From Slackia sp. (GTDB taxonomy: Bacteria > Actinomycetota > Coriobacteriia > Coriobacteriales > Eggerthellaceae): 32,541 bases of DNA. Position 1 is the stretch's first letter; each line of letters starts with the position of its first letter. The notes beneath the pieces are model-generated. The model searched no databases, was not told where the DNA came from, and saw only the letters and a list, made by a program, of their open reading frames with translations. Both the position numbers and the translations under genes were made by a program. Below are positions 14,460 to 21,944 of the stretch, one piece after another. The DNA is taken from positions 1-32,541 of the forward strand of contig JAUNBA010000017.1 of NCBI GenBank assembly GCA_030527325.1, in the 5' to 3' direction.

Positions 14460-14650
14460 CAGGCGCCTTTCTTCGCGGCAGTGCGGCGCGCGGGCGGCTT
14501 CGGCGTCGCGCGTTCACGCTCGACCTCGATGAACCCGCCCGCTTCGAGTTCGGCGGCTCGTTCGTCCGATACCGACACGGTCGCGCCGACCTTGTGCAGC
14601 GCGCCCGTGATGCGGTCGTAGTAGTCGGCTTTCACCGTGCCGTTCTTCAT
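14459..14650 (-). CDS. Small capsid-block protein
   Basis: A 63-aa protein between the major capsid gene and the adaptor. It has an N-terminal stretch typical of small FluMu N-terminal-like or capsid accessory proteins (VKADYYDRITGALHKVGATV, then ERAAELEAGGFIEV) and a basic, Pro/Ala/Lys-rich tail. The ATG at 14650 follows GTAGGAGGACGC. Function unknown; position suggests a capsid or connector accessory. Confidence 0.68.
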   Translation of the reverse strand: MKNGTVKADYYDRITGALHKVGATVSVSDERAAELEAGGFIEVERERATPKPPARRTAAKKGA

Positions 14651-14658
14651 GCGTCCTC

Positions 14659-15594
14659 CTACGCTACGGGCGTAATCGAGCCCTTGACGATGTATTTCTG
14701 GTTCTCGGGGAACAGCAGCATGCCGACCAAGACGTTGGTCTCGACCGACACGCGGTCGTATGCGGGCGCGTGAGCCACGCCGACAAGGCCGCTGTCGGAG
14801 ACCGAGTAGGCCAGGCCTGCGCGGGAAAGCGCGGCGAAGTCGATGCCGAAGATGTGGATGTTCTCGGCGGGCGTGGCGAACAGCGTTCCCTTCGCCACCT
14901 TGGACGTGAGGAACACGTTCTGAACGCCGAGGAAATTCTGCAGGTACGTCATGCCGAACACGTTCTGCATCGAGATGGGAGCTGCGCCCAGATACGCCGC
15001 CGCGTCCTCGCGATTGACGAAATAGACGATGCGGTCGGATGCGTCGCCCGCGTTTTCCATCTCGTTGCCCAAGGCCGCCGACGCGGCCGCGAGGGTGCCC
15101 TGCAGACCCTTGCCCGTCGCGGTGCCGGTGCCCTTCGCGATGAAGGAGAAGAACTCGGAGATGATTGAATTGCGGGCGAGCGACCCCATCTTCTGGTCGG
15201 TCTTCATGACGGCCACCTCGTAGCCCGATTTCTGGATGGCCGCCGCCGTCGTCAGCTTGCGGTACGGCTTCGCTTTCGCCTCGCCAACCGTCTCCCATTC
15301 GGCGGCGAATTTCGAGAGCGCTACCTCGTCGCCTTCGACGTACTTAGAACCGCTGGAGCAGCCGGGCTGGAAGGATCCGGTACCAGGCAGCGTGGTCGCG
15401 TCGATCTTATCGTTGTTCAGCGTGCCCGTCACCTTCAGCATCTTGAGGGAAACGCCCGCGGGAACCGTTTCGACGCCGAAGATGCCGAGGATCTCGGCGA
15501 GTCGGTCGGCGTCGCCCTGGAAGTTCTTGATGAACTCCTGGTCGAGGGACGCGTTAACGGCCGCCGAGGTCACGGTGTTGTTCAATACTGCCAT
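14659..15594 (-). CDS. Major capsid protein
   Basis: A 311-aa protein downstream of the scaffold gene, with the strong ribosome site AGGAGG before the start. Sequence features fit the HK97-fold coat proteins of Gram-positive siphophages: an N-terminal helix (NASLDQEFIKNFQGDADRL), an extended E-loop-like region (AEWETVGEAKAKPYRKLTTAA), a spine-helix region (LARNSIISEFFSFIAKG) and a C-terminal P-domain (ASDRIVYFVNREDAAAYLG onwards). No protease gene or processing site is evident, so assembly probably uses the separate scaffold. It builds the icosahedral shell. Confidence 0.88.
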   Translation of the reverse strand: MAVLNNTVTSAAVNASLDQEFIKNFQGDADRLAEILGIFGVETVPAGVSLKMLKVTGTLNNDKIDATTLPGTGSFQPGCSSGSKYVEGDEVALSKFAAEWETVGEAKAKPYRKLTTAAAIQKSGYEVAVMKTDQKMGSLARNSIISEFFSFIAKGTGTATGKGLQGTLAAASAALGNEMENAGDASDRIVYFVNREDAAAYLGAAPISMQNVFGMTYLQNFLGVQNVFLTSKVAKGTLFATPAENIHIFGIDFAALSRAGLAYSVSDSGLVGVAHAPAYDRVSVETNVLVGMLLFPENQKYIVKGSITPVA

Positions 15595-15603
15595 TCATGC
15601 CTC

Positions 15604-16125
15604 CTAGGAATAAAGGTCAATGTTTTTCGCCCGTGCCACCACACGTTGCACGGGGTCTTTAATCGACTCGATTGACGCGACCGTCACGGCCTGCTGCGCA
15701 TTCGAGCCTCCCTTGTCGCTCGGATATCCCGGCTTGAACCCTTCCGCATAGCGGGAGATGAGCCCCGCGTGCGCCTTGAGCTCGTCCTCGTTCGCGCCGC
15801 GCAGAAGGTCGGCGGGCACGCCCGTTGCGGCGCTCACCGCGCTCACGAGGTCGGCATGCTCCTTCTGCTCGCGCAAGCGCGACACTTCCGCCTCCGCCTC
15901 GTCGGCGCGCTTCACGGCCGCGTCGAGCGCGGCGCTCGCGTCCACTGACGCGTCGAGTCTTTTCAGCGCGTCGTCCAGGTCGGCCTTGTTGCGTTTCGAA
16001 CGCTGCTCCCATTTGCGGGCTTCCGCCTGCGCGTCGTAGAAGCGCGACTTCCAATCCTCGGCGGGTGCGTTCGCAGCCGTCTCCTCCGTCGCGACCTGCT
16101 CTTCGGCGCCCTGCTGCTCGGACAT
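15604..16125 (-). CDS. Capsid scaffolding protein
   Basis: A 173-aa acidic, highly helical protein immediately upstream of the major capsid gene. A long coiled-coil region (about 35-100, SRFYDAQAEARKWEQRSKRNK then AAVKRADEAEAEVSRLREQK) followed by a short C-terminal domain is typical of DUF4355-like phage scaffolds, which guide procapsid assembly and are then lost. AGGAAAGGAG precedes the ATG. A cluster of terminator hairpins lies just upstream, so this gene probably starts a transcript or depends on read-through. Confidence 0.82.
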   Translation of the reverse strand: MSEQQGAEEQVATEETAANAPAEDWKSRFYDAQAEARKWEQRSKRNKADLDDALKRLDASVDASAALDAAVKRADEAEAEVSRLREQKEHADLVSAVSAATGVPADLLRGANEDELKAHAGLISRYAEGFKPGYPSDKGGSNAQQAVTVASIESIKDPVQRVVARAKNIDLYS

Positions 16126-16183
16126 TCCAAGCTCCTTTCCTCCCGTGCGGGATGATTCGTCGCCCGTGCGGGCGTTAAAAAAA

Positions 16184-16199
16184 GCCGCTCGAGGGCGGC
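16184..16199 (-). terminator. Intrinsic terminator between DUF4406 gene and scaffold
   Basis: GCCGC / GCGGC stem with a 6-base loop, followed on the minus strand by seven T (16177-16183). Two shorter palindromes with the core CCCGTGCGGG lie just downstream (16141-16152 and 16161-16174). Confidence 0.75.
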
Positions 16200-16212
16200 C
16201 GTATATGAAAAG

Positions 16213-16234
16213 GCGACTCCCGTGCGGGGGTCGC
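16213..16234 (-). terminator. Terminator directly after the DUF4406 gene
   Basis: On the minus strand GCGACCCCCG and CGGGAGTCGC form a stem with one mismatch, followed by four T. Its core again contains the CCCGTGCGGG motif. It follows the DUF4406 stop by about 15 bases. Confidence 0.7.
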
Positions 16235-16249
16235 TCTATTCAGCTTGGT

Positions 16250-16567
16250 TTATTCGTAGATGCGCTTAATGCCGTATGCGACCGCCGCGTCGTGCTCGAT
16301 TCGGCATCCTCGCGCGGTCTGCCATCCGTCGACGAAATAGACGGCATCGACTAGGCACATGTGCTCGATTGATTTGGCGAGGAAGCAAAGCGGGATATTC
16401 TTGACCCCGCGCTTCCTCATTGCTTCGTCGCCGTACCACTCGTCGGTAAACAGCGTATTCACGACTTCATAGCCGCGATCTTCGAGGTTCTTAATCGCTC
16501 GGTCGCGGTCTGCGGCGATTTGCTCCTCTGTCTTGCACGCCATAGGCTGGCTTAACATGGCTTTCAT
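16250..16567 (-). CDS. DUF4406 family protein (nucleoside deoxyribosyltransferase-like)
   Basis: A 105-aa protein with the DUF4406 layout: an N-terminal strand MLSQPMACKTEEQI, a helix, LFTDEW, then KNIPLCFLAKSIEHMCLVDAVYFVDGW and GCRIEHDAAVAYG, ending RIYE. These proteins share a fold with nucleoside 2-deoxyribosyltransferases and are common in Firmicutes phages; the true substrate is unknown. The usual RGKT loop is ACKT here. The gene is out of place in the head operon, standing between MuF and scaffold, with a terminator on each side (16587-16604 and 16213-16234). That is the pattern of a moron, an independently acquired and expressed gene, although no strong promoter is obvious in the 40-base leader. 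Confidence 0.85.
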   Translation of the reverse strand: MKAMLSQPMACKTEEQIAADRDRAIKNLEDRGYEVVNTLFTDEWYGDEAMRKRGVKNIPLCFLAKSIEHMCLVDAVYFVDGWQTARGCRIEHDAAVAYGIKRIYE

Positions 16568-16586
16568 AGTTCACCTCTCAATAAAA

Positions 16587-16604
16587 AAGCCCCGTGCGGA
16601 GCCT
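16587..16604 (-). terminator. Terminator between MuF gene and DUF4406 gene
   Basis: On the minus strand AGGCTCC and GGGGCTT form a 7-pair stem with two G-U pairs, followed by a run of six T. The loop carries the same GCAC/GTGC core as the neighbouring hairpins. Confidence 0.65.
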
Positions 16605-16608
16605 GTTT

Positions 16609-17316
16609 CTAAGGTTGTTCTTTGGGCGCATCTCGGCGCTCGGAAGCCGCCGCGCGGCGCGTGCCGCTTCTCTTGCCCCATTTCCATCTGAGGTTTTCGT
16701 CGTAGTACGTCTTGAGCGCGACCGGGTCGTAGCCTTCGAGGCACGGGTCCTCCACGTCGAAATCGACGACCGGCATGCAAAGGCAGTTCGGATGACGCTG
16801 CCTTTTCGCCGACGACAGCGAGGCGTATTCGAAGCCGCGCGACCCGATCATGATGCACCAGTCGCATGCGCCGCGCCTGGGTACGATGGCCCATTTAGGC
16901 TTGGCGGGGTCCCTGAGCGCGTTCGAGTAGATCGTCTGCTCGGCATGGTCGAACACGTGCTTTTCGGCGGTGGAAGAAAGCGACGCCGCCATCTTCGCGA
17001 AATCCGTCGGAGCCGCCGCTATGGCCTGCGCCACATCGAGCGGCAGCAGGTTCAAGACATCTGCGGGATAGGCCTTGGGGACGTACGAACCGCCGACCCC
17101 CGCCGCCTCCCGCGCGGCGATGTAGAACTCAAGGGCCACCTCTGCGGCGGCCGCCCCGAACGTGGATACGACCGCGCAATAGCCTTCGAGCAAGGCTTTC
17201 TCGAAATCCGAAGCGCGCGAGCACTTCTCGACGAGCAGGCGTACCGCCCGCTTCACGGTCTCGCCGCACGCGAGCAGGGCGCCTTCGTACATATCGTACG
17301 CGTCCTTATCGACCAT
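16609..17316 (-). CDS. Minor head protein (MuF / SPP1 gp7-like)
   Basis: A 235-aa protein after the portal gene, overlapping it by 11 bases. The C-terminal half carries the zinc-type signature of MuF-like head morphogenesis proteins: CDWC (Cys151, Cys154) and HPNCLC (His175, Cys178, Cys180), with GFEYASLSSAKRQR between. The N-terminal half is helical. These proteins sit at the portal vertex, a few copies per virion, and influence DNA ejection. The ATG at 17316 is used; a GTG at 17325 would add three residues. A basic tail follows the domain and no toxin domain is attached. Confidence 0.85.
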   Translation of the reverse strand: MVDKDAYDMYEGALLACGETVKRAVRLLVEKCSRASDFEKALLEGYCAVVSTFGAAAAEVALEFYIAAREAAGVGGSYVPKAYPADVLNLLPLDVAQAIAAAPTDFAKMAASLSSTAEKHVFDHAEQTIYSNALRDPAKPKWAIVPRRGACDWCIMIGSRGFEYASLSSAKRQRHPNCLCMPVVDFDVEDPCLEGYDPVALKTYYDENLRWKWGKRSGTRRAAASERRDAPKEQP

Positions 17317-18802
17317 CGCCGCCACCCGTGGCCAAGACTTCGGCGATGGCGGTCATCGCCCGCGTCGTCGTCGCCGCGTCCTTTTCGCTCTCCAAACGGT
17401 CGATGGTCTGCTGGGAAAGCCCCAAGCCCTCGTAGTACGGGCGCGTGCCGACGATGGATTCGTCCATGGCGCCTATCTTCGTCCACGAATCGGCGCGGGC
17501 CGCCAAGGTCGGCATCGACGGGTCGGGGAAATAAGCCTGGACCGACGCGTCCGTCTCGTCGAGGTCGGCCACGGAGCAGCCCTTCATGACCGCCAGCATC
17601 ATGCGTCCGACCTCTGCCATCGGTTCGGCGAAGGCTTCCCTGATAAGGTCGACTTCGAGGATGAGCGGGTCGTTCGCCGCGCCCAGCGCGTCCGACGACG
17701 TGTAGGTGTTCGACAAAACGCCGAGTTGGCCGAGCGGCACGAGCGAAGAGCCGCTGAAGCGCTGCGCGTCGTTTTCGAAAACGGCCGTGAAACTCGAGGC
17801 GTCGGCCGGGGTGAACTGCCCGACGCTCGGCACCTCCCCGTTCTCGTCGCGCGTGATGGCCAGGTAGCTTCCGATGTAGCTCTTGAACTTCTCGAGGTCG
17901 GACGAGACGCGCTCGATCTTGTTTCCGTTCTCGTCGATGGGGTCGCCGTCTTCGTCGACGGGCTGGTCCGGGTCCACGGGCTCGGCGAACAGGTCCTCGG
18001 CGGCGCCCAGCACGTAGCGTTGCGGGAACGTGAAGAATTCGGCGCCGATATCCATGCGCAGCACGTCGCGCATGGCCTTGTCCACGATACCCATGAGCTC
18101 GGGCGTGATCAGCGAACGACCGAGCGGGTAGTCCGACGATTGCTCGTTGACGAACAGCTCCATCATCGGGCGGCCCATGGGGTTGGCCTCCGCATCGGAG
18201 ACCCACGACGAGCCGCCCGGCTCGTCGACGCGGTCGTACGTGACGACGCTGTCGGGGAAGTACGCGACATAGCGGCGCGGCCTGCCGTCGGCGTCGACGT
18301 CGCTGAGCACGACGCCGCAGCCGATTCGGTCGGCGCCGTAATCCCACAGCGCGGAGAACTGGTTCGCGCTGTAGCACCTCACCTTCACCTCGGGCTGTCC
18401 GACGCGGCCGCGCATCACCGTCACCGCCGCAAGGCCGTGCACGAGGGAGCATTGGACGATCTGCCTGTACATGCTCCTCAGCCTGTTGGCCCGCACGAGC
18501 GCGTCAAGCTCGGGGTTGTTCTTGCCGTCGAACACGAAGCCGTCGAACATCGCGCGCGCCGTGCGGGCGCGCACGGCCTTCTTGCACCACCCGACCACGC
18601 AGTTGACGTTGGAGAAGTTCTGCGGAATCGAAACGCCGAGGTCTTTGAGCGGGTTCTTCATCTCGAAGTAGCCCGTGAGCACCCTGTTCCTTGCCGCGAC
18701 CGTCGACCACGTATCGAAAAGCCGCCGCATCCTGTCGAGGTGATGGGACGGGATGACATCTTCGTCGGGCATCTCTATGGCAGAAAAGCGCTTCGCCGTC
18801 AT
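17306..18802 (-). CDS. Portal protein
   Basis: A 498-aa protein beginning MTAKRFSAIEMPDED at 18802. The sequence between TerL and MuF shows the SPP1 gp6-like portal order: an N-terminal helical region (DRMRRLFDTWSTVAARNRVLTGYFE), a wing region with strands around VHGLAAVTVMRG, a stem/clip region, and an acidic loop with DPDQPVDEDGDPIDENG (about 285-300). The C-terminal crown is helical (SQQTIDRLESEKDAAT). Portal dodecamers form the DNA entry vertex and dock terminase. The start overlaps the terminase stop by 4 bases (ATGA), a sign of coupled translation. Confidence 0.9.
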   Translation of the reverse strand: MTAKRFSAIEMPDEDVIPSHHLDRMRRLFDTWSTVAARNRVLTGYFEMKNPLKDLGVSIPQNFSNVNCVVGWCKKAVRARTARAMFDGFVFDGKNNPELDALVRANRLRSMYRQIVQCSLVHGLAAVTVMRGRVGQPEVKVRCYSANQFSALWDYGADRIGCGVVLSDVDADGRPRRYVAYFPDSVVTYDRVDEPGGSSWVSDAEANPMGRPMMELFVNEQSSDYPLGRSLITPELMGIVDKAMRDVLRMDIGAEFFTFPQRYVLGAAEDLFAEPVDPDQPVDEDGDPIDENGNKIERVSSDLEKFKSYIGSYLAITRDENGEVPSVGQFTPADASSFTAVFENDAQRFSGSSLVPLGQLGVLSNTYTSSDALGAANDPLILEVDLIREAFAEPMAEVGRMMLAVMKGCSVADLDETDASVQAYFPDPSMPTLAARADSWTKIGAMDESIVGTRPYYEGLGLSQQTIDRLESEKDAATTTRAMTAIAEVLATGGGDGR

Positions 18803-20235
18803 AGCTTCCTCTGTCTCCTTCCTGGCTTCCTCTTCGACGTGCGTGCTGCGTAGAACGCGAGCGACGCGGCTTCGACGGCCGTCGATTCGGCTTCGTCGCT
18901 CGAGCCGAACCCCCACTTGCCGCTCGTTCCTATGCTTCGCCTGACCGAATAGACAGCCGAATCGTCGAGCATCTTCTGCCCCACGGACGTGTGCTTCAGC
19001 GTCCCCTCTCGCAGCGCGTCGAGAAACATCCCCGCCGCGTCCGCCACGATCGCCGCCGTCGCCGACACCGCATAGCCCTTGGGCGGACGGCTCCGCCTCA
19101 TATTTTCGAGAAGCGCGGGCGCGCCCGCTTGGCCGTCCACCAGGACGCAGGACGCCTTGCCCGCCTTTTCCGCCAAGGCTGCGGCCAGCGATGCGGTTCC
19201 GCCTGCGGTCGAACCCACTTCGATAACCTCGACGGCGGCTTCCCCGCTTTTGGCTATCTTGCATCCGGCAAGGACGTATACGGACCCGTCTATCGAGAAC
19301 TTGACGCCGAACGCCATCGCGAGCCTGTAGCGCCTGCCGTCGATGCCGTCGATGGCCGATTCCTCCCAGAGCTTCTTCGGAATCGCGCGCGTCACGCGCG
19401 CCGTCGGCGACCACCAGCCCAGGCGCTCGCGCGCGAAGCTGTCGGGCGGCATCGACGATGCTTCGGCCTCGACCGCTTCGACGCTTATGCGGTACCCGAG
19501 CGACGGGTTGGATTCGTACCAGCGGGCCGGATCCGTGGTATCGCCTATCTCGTCGGCGGACCATTCGACCCACGCCGCCGTCGACTCCCCCGAGAGAACC
19601 TGCTGGCGCATCGAGGTGAACACGGTCCCGACGCTTTCGGGGTCGGGCGGCGTTCCGAGGTAGATCGTCTGCGGGTTTTTGAGCGCGCCCGCCGATATGG
19701 TCGGCAGCGACGCGGCCTGCTGGCCGACCGTCAGCTCCTGTGCCTCGTCGTACACCAGAACGTCGAACGTCTTGCCGCGCGCCAAGCTGTTCGTGCGCGT
19801 CGTGAAGCGGACGCATCCGCCGTTCTGGAGATATATGGCCTGCTGTCCGTTCGTCTTGCGAACGGCCCTGAGGAGGTCGGCCAGCTCGTCGTTCTCCTCG
19901 TCCTCGAAGACTTCGGAAAGCGCCTTGAACATCTCGTCGGCCGTATCGCCGTGTTGGCATGTGTACAGAATCTTCTCGCCGCAGAACACCATTCCGTAGA
20001 AGCACCGTGCGCGCACGATCCACGACTTGCCGTTCTGCCTAGGGACGGATAGGGCGTAGGCCCGCGCCGCGTACTTGTCGCGCTTCCCGCGGGCCAAAAG
20101 CCCGTTCAGCACGAACCGCTGCCATTCCATCGGCTTGCCGAAGAATGCGCCCGCGATATCGGCGGCATCGGGTCCGTCCGTGTTCGCCAAGCTCGGAAGA
20201 TTGGCGGAAAACGTGGGGGTCTGCCGCGGCTCCAT
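18799..20235 (-). CDS. terL: Terminase large subunit
   Basis: A 478-aa packaging motor. Walker A reads VPRQNGKS (about 64-71). Walker B reads VLVYDEAQE (about 159-167, acidic pair Asp163/Glu164). A coupling motif follows in YLGTPPDP (about 208). The C-terminal nuclease half shows likely metal-binding acidic residues in VKFSIDGS and VLVDGQAG. The protein translocates phage DNA into the procapsid through the portal and cuts the concatemer. The ATG at 20235 follows AGAGGTGG. TerS lies just upstream and portal just downstream, overlapping by 4 bases. Confidence 0.93.
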   Translation of the reverse strand: MEPRQTPTFSANLPSLANTDGPDAADIAGAFFGKPMEWQRFVLNGLLARGKRDKYAARAYALSVPRQNGKSWIVRARCFYGMVFCGEKILYTCQHGDTADEMFKALSEVFEDEENDELADLLRAVRKTNGQQAIYLQNGGCVRFTTRTNSLARGKTFDVLVYDEAQELTVGQQAASLPTISAGALKNPQTIYLGTPPDPESVGTVFTSMRQQVLSGESTAAWVEWSADEIGDTTDPARWYESNPSLGYRISVEAVEAEASSMPPDSFARERLGWWSPTARVTRAIPKKLWEESAIDGIDGRRYRLAMAFGVKFSIDGSVYVLAGCKIAKSGEAAVEVIEVGSTAGGTASLAAALAEKAGKASCVLVDGQAGAPALLENMRRSRPPKGYAVSATAAIVADAAGMFLDALREGTLKHTSVGQKMLDDSAVYSVRRSIGTSGKWGFGSSDEAESTAVEAASLAFYAARTSKRKPGRRQRKL

Positions 20236-20251
20236 CCGTCACCACCTCTTT

Positions 20252-20632
20252 CTAGGAGGCGGACGACGCCTTCCTGCTCCTGTTCTCGAAAGCGATTTTC
20301 AGCAGATTCGCCTTGTCGCTCGGCTTCTTTTTCGGCTCTTCGCGCCGTTCCGATATGCCGAGCTGCTTATTGAGTTGCCGTATTTCGCCGCTCGCCACCT
20401 TGAGGGTCCCGATTTGGGGGAACGCTTTCAAATCCCCCATTTCGCTGGTATACGCGGTATTGCCGCCGAGGGAATCGAGCTCGTCCATCGCCTGCTGGGC
20501 CACCTTGTGCCACTGGCAGAGGAGGGCGAGCGCGGGCGCGTCCGACGGGCCGAACGCGCCTTCGCGCGCGATCTCGTCCCACTTCGCCGACTTGAACGCA
20601 TCGGCCGCGACCGATGCGGGCTTTTCGAGCAT
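20252..20632 (-). CDS. terS: Terminase small subunit
   Basis: A 126-aa helical protein directly upstream of TerL, with AAAGGAGGG before the ATG. The central helices (ALALLCQWHKVAQQAMDEL and a GEIRQLNKQLGIS segment) and a basic tail with KKKPSDKANLL match the P27-like small subunits that recognise phage DNA at packaging initiation and stimulate TerL. No separate N-terminal HTH is clear at this length. It starts just after an intrinsic terminator (20658-20677), so it may begin its own transcript or be read through. Confidence 0.8.
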   Translation of the reverse strand: MLEKPASVAADAFKSAKWDEIAREGAFGPSDAPALALLCQWHKVAQQAMDELDSLGGNTAYTSEMGDLKAFPQIGTLKVASGEIRQLNKQLGISERREEPKKKPSDKANLLKIAFENRSRKASSAS

Positions 20633-20653
20633 CGAACCCTCCTTTCGGGCATG

Positions 20654-20677
20654 AAAAAGCCGCCCCGCAGGACGGCT
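20654..20677 (-). terminator. Intrinsic terminator upstream of terS
   Basis: On the minus strand GAGCCGTCC and GGGGCGGCTT form a GC-rich stem with a short loop, followed by five T. It lies between the YjcQ-like gene and terS. Confidence 0.75.
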
Positions 20678-20714
20678 CGCAATACGTTAGGCCGAATTTT
20701 CTCGCCGATGGGCT

Positions 20715-21056
20715 CTAAAGCGCGCGGCTCGCTTCCACAGCGACCTTGAGAGCCGCCTCGAACGCCCCGCCGAGAAATGCGCGCGCACGCGCCATAGGGC
20801 GGCTCTCCTCGAGATGGGCGACGCCCTCCGAGGTGATGCGCACGGCTCCGTACTCGGTCCCGCCCATCGTCCGCACGACCGCGGCGCTCACGAACCCATG
20901 GTCGACCAAATCGCCCATGACCGCCTCCCAGTACACGGGATTGACCCCCGCTATCTCCTGCGCCCCCGCTTCGGACGGCCTGACGCCCTCCTTTATGCAC
21001 CGGTAGAGGTACGCGAGAACCTTGTAGCAGATCACGTCGAAATCGTCGGCTGCCAT
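20715..21056 (-). CDS. YjcQ-like winged-helix phage protein
   Basis: A 113-aa protein whose start at 21056 gives MAADDFDVICYKVLAYLYRCIKEG, a typical YjcQ opening. A winged-helix fold follows (AQEIAGVNPVYWEAVMGDLVDHGFV, then the wing AVRITSEGVAHLEE) and a helical tail. YjcQ-like proteins are frequent near terminase or late regulators in Firmicutes phages; binding of DNA is suggested by the fold but the role is unknown. GGGGAGG lies immediately before the ATG. Confidence 0.75.
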   Translation of the reverse strand: MAADDFDVICYKVLAYLYRCIKEGVRPSEAGAQEIAGVNPVYWEAVMGDLVDHGFVSAAVVRTMGGTEYGAVRITSEGVAHLEESRPMARARAFLGGAFEAALKVAVEASRAL

Positions 21057-21076
21057 TCCTCCCCTTTTCAAACGAA

Positions 21077-21101
21077 AAGCCGCCCTAAGGTAGGACGGCT
21101 T
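21077..21101 (-). terminator. Terminator following the tRNA-like element
   Basis: AAGCCGTCCTA and TAGGGCGGCTT pair over 11 positions (one G-U) with a 3-base loop, then TTTT on the minus strand. It begins 2 bases after the tRNA-like acceptor end. Confidence 0.75.
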
Positions 21102-21103
21102 CG

Positions 21104-21169
21104 GCGGACGCCCGGATTTGAACCGGGGTCTCCTCAATCAAGGGCACTCCACTCTGTGCTACTGTCCGC
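21104..21169 (-). tRNA. tRNA-like element with shortened anticodon region
   Basis: Read on the minus strand, a 66-base segment starts GCGGAC and ends GTCCGC, pairing as a 6-bp acceptor stem. It has a perfect T arm (CCCGG TTCAAAT CCGGG) and a D-like arm GCAC-8-GTGC. Only 16 bases (CCTTGATTGAGG and a few more) are left for the anticodon arm and variable loop, about five short of a standard tRNA, and no clear 5-bp anticodon stem forms. No anticodon can be assigned. CCA is not encoded. It overlaps the last 11 bases of the upstream gene and is followed by a terminator. It could be a degenerate tRNA, a tRNA mimic or an atypical phage tRNA. Confidence 0.6.
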
Positions 21170-21548
21170 TTTTGTATTTTCTCCAATCGGCAAGGATCTT
21201 GTCAACCATCCTCTTTTCCTGTGCCGTAAGCCTGATAGGCTTGCCATTCGGGGAATTCTCGTTATGCAGGTACCCGTGATGCGTGTGCGGCGATAGACCC
21301 CAATGGTCATTGAGGTCTATCTGTTTCTTTCTTCTATTTCCCTCATCGAAATACACGATCGATCTAGGCTCGTTTCTATCGACGACAACGTACACCCGCC
21401 CGCTCGTCATCGTCTCCATGAGAGTTTCCGAGCTCTTGCTGTTCTTGGCTACGTATTTGACGTTTCCAACCGTTAGAAGCGAATGGTATTGGCTTCCGTA
21501 TCTGTTTCCCGCCTTACTCATTCCGCTCGACGCTCCGCGACCGCCCAT
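21159..21548 (-). CDS. MGGRGASS-type phage protein with His-rich C-terminal motif
   Basis: A 129-aa protein starting MGGRGASSGMSKAG, an N-terminal signature seen on many phage proteins of Gram-positive hosts, often ahead of variable effector or morphogenesis domains. The rest forms a compact alpha/beta domain (RVYVVVDRNEPRSIVYFDE) followed by SPHTHHGYLHNEN and a lysine-rich helix. The histidine cluster resembles a metal or catalytic centre, but I cannot assign an activity. Its neighbour (21549-21944) begins with the same eight residues, so the pair may be paralogues by N-terminal domain. The stop codon lies within the tRNA-like element. Base composition is lower in GC than flanking genes, suggesting recent acquisition. 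Confidence 0.72.
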   Translation of the reverse strand: MGGRGASSGMSKAGNRYGSQYHSLLTVGNVKYVAKNSKSSETLMETMTSGRVYVVVDRNEPRSIVYFDEGNRRKKQIDLNDHWGLSPHTHHGYLHNENSPNGKPIRLTAQEKRMVDKILADWRKYKSGQ

Positions 21549-21944
21549 TTACATCTTCTTCCCGGTTCTCCAGTCGTATCCGCGCTTTTCGAGGGCGCGG
21601 CGCGCCGCCTGGGTTGCCGCATTGTCTTCGTGTCCCTTCGCGGCCTTCATCATCTGCTCCACGGCGGTGGGCTGCCTCAGCTCGCCGCTCGCGACCTTGC
21701 GAGCGTACTCGGCTCTGGCGGCGTCGCGTTTCGCCTGGTACTCCTTCGATGCCGCGTCCGCTTCCTTCTCGAATCGCTCGCGCTGGCGCTGCGTCATGCC
21801 GTTCGGCTGTTTCATCTTGTCGATGACATAGCCGCTCATCGCGAACCCGACACCTTTTTTACCGAGGTATTCCTGCTCCGTCATGGGCTTTGCGCCGGCT
21901 TTTCCACGTGAAGCCGTCGCGCTGCTCGCCCCTCTTCCTCCCAT
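21549..21944 (-). CDS. MGGRGASS-type small basic protein
   Basis: A 131-aa protein starting MGGRGASSATASRGKAGAK, the same N-terminal signature as the downstream neighbour, then a charged helical region (TQRQRERFEKEADAASKEYQAK) and a basic end (RRALEKRGYDWRTGKKM). No enzymatic motif is seen. It abuts the neighbour with no gap, and its own start is one base from the DUF4417 stop. The shared N-terminus may be a packaging, targeting or virion-association tag; that is inference. Confidence 0.7.
   Translation of the reverse strand: MGGRGASSATASRGKAGAKPMTEQEYLGKKGVGFAMSGYVIDKMKQPNGMTQRQRERFEKEADAASKEYQAKRDAARAEYARKVASGELRQPTAVEQMMKAAKGHEDNAATQAARRALEKRGYDWRTGKKM

Noticed and set aside
18803..20023. 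Upstream extension of the portal gene to about 905 residues
   Set aside because: The extension runs antisense-like in another frame through the terminase gene; the start at 18802 overlaps the terminase stop as expected.
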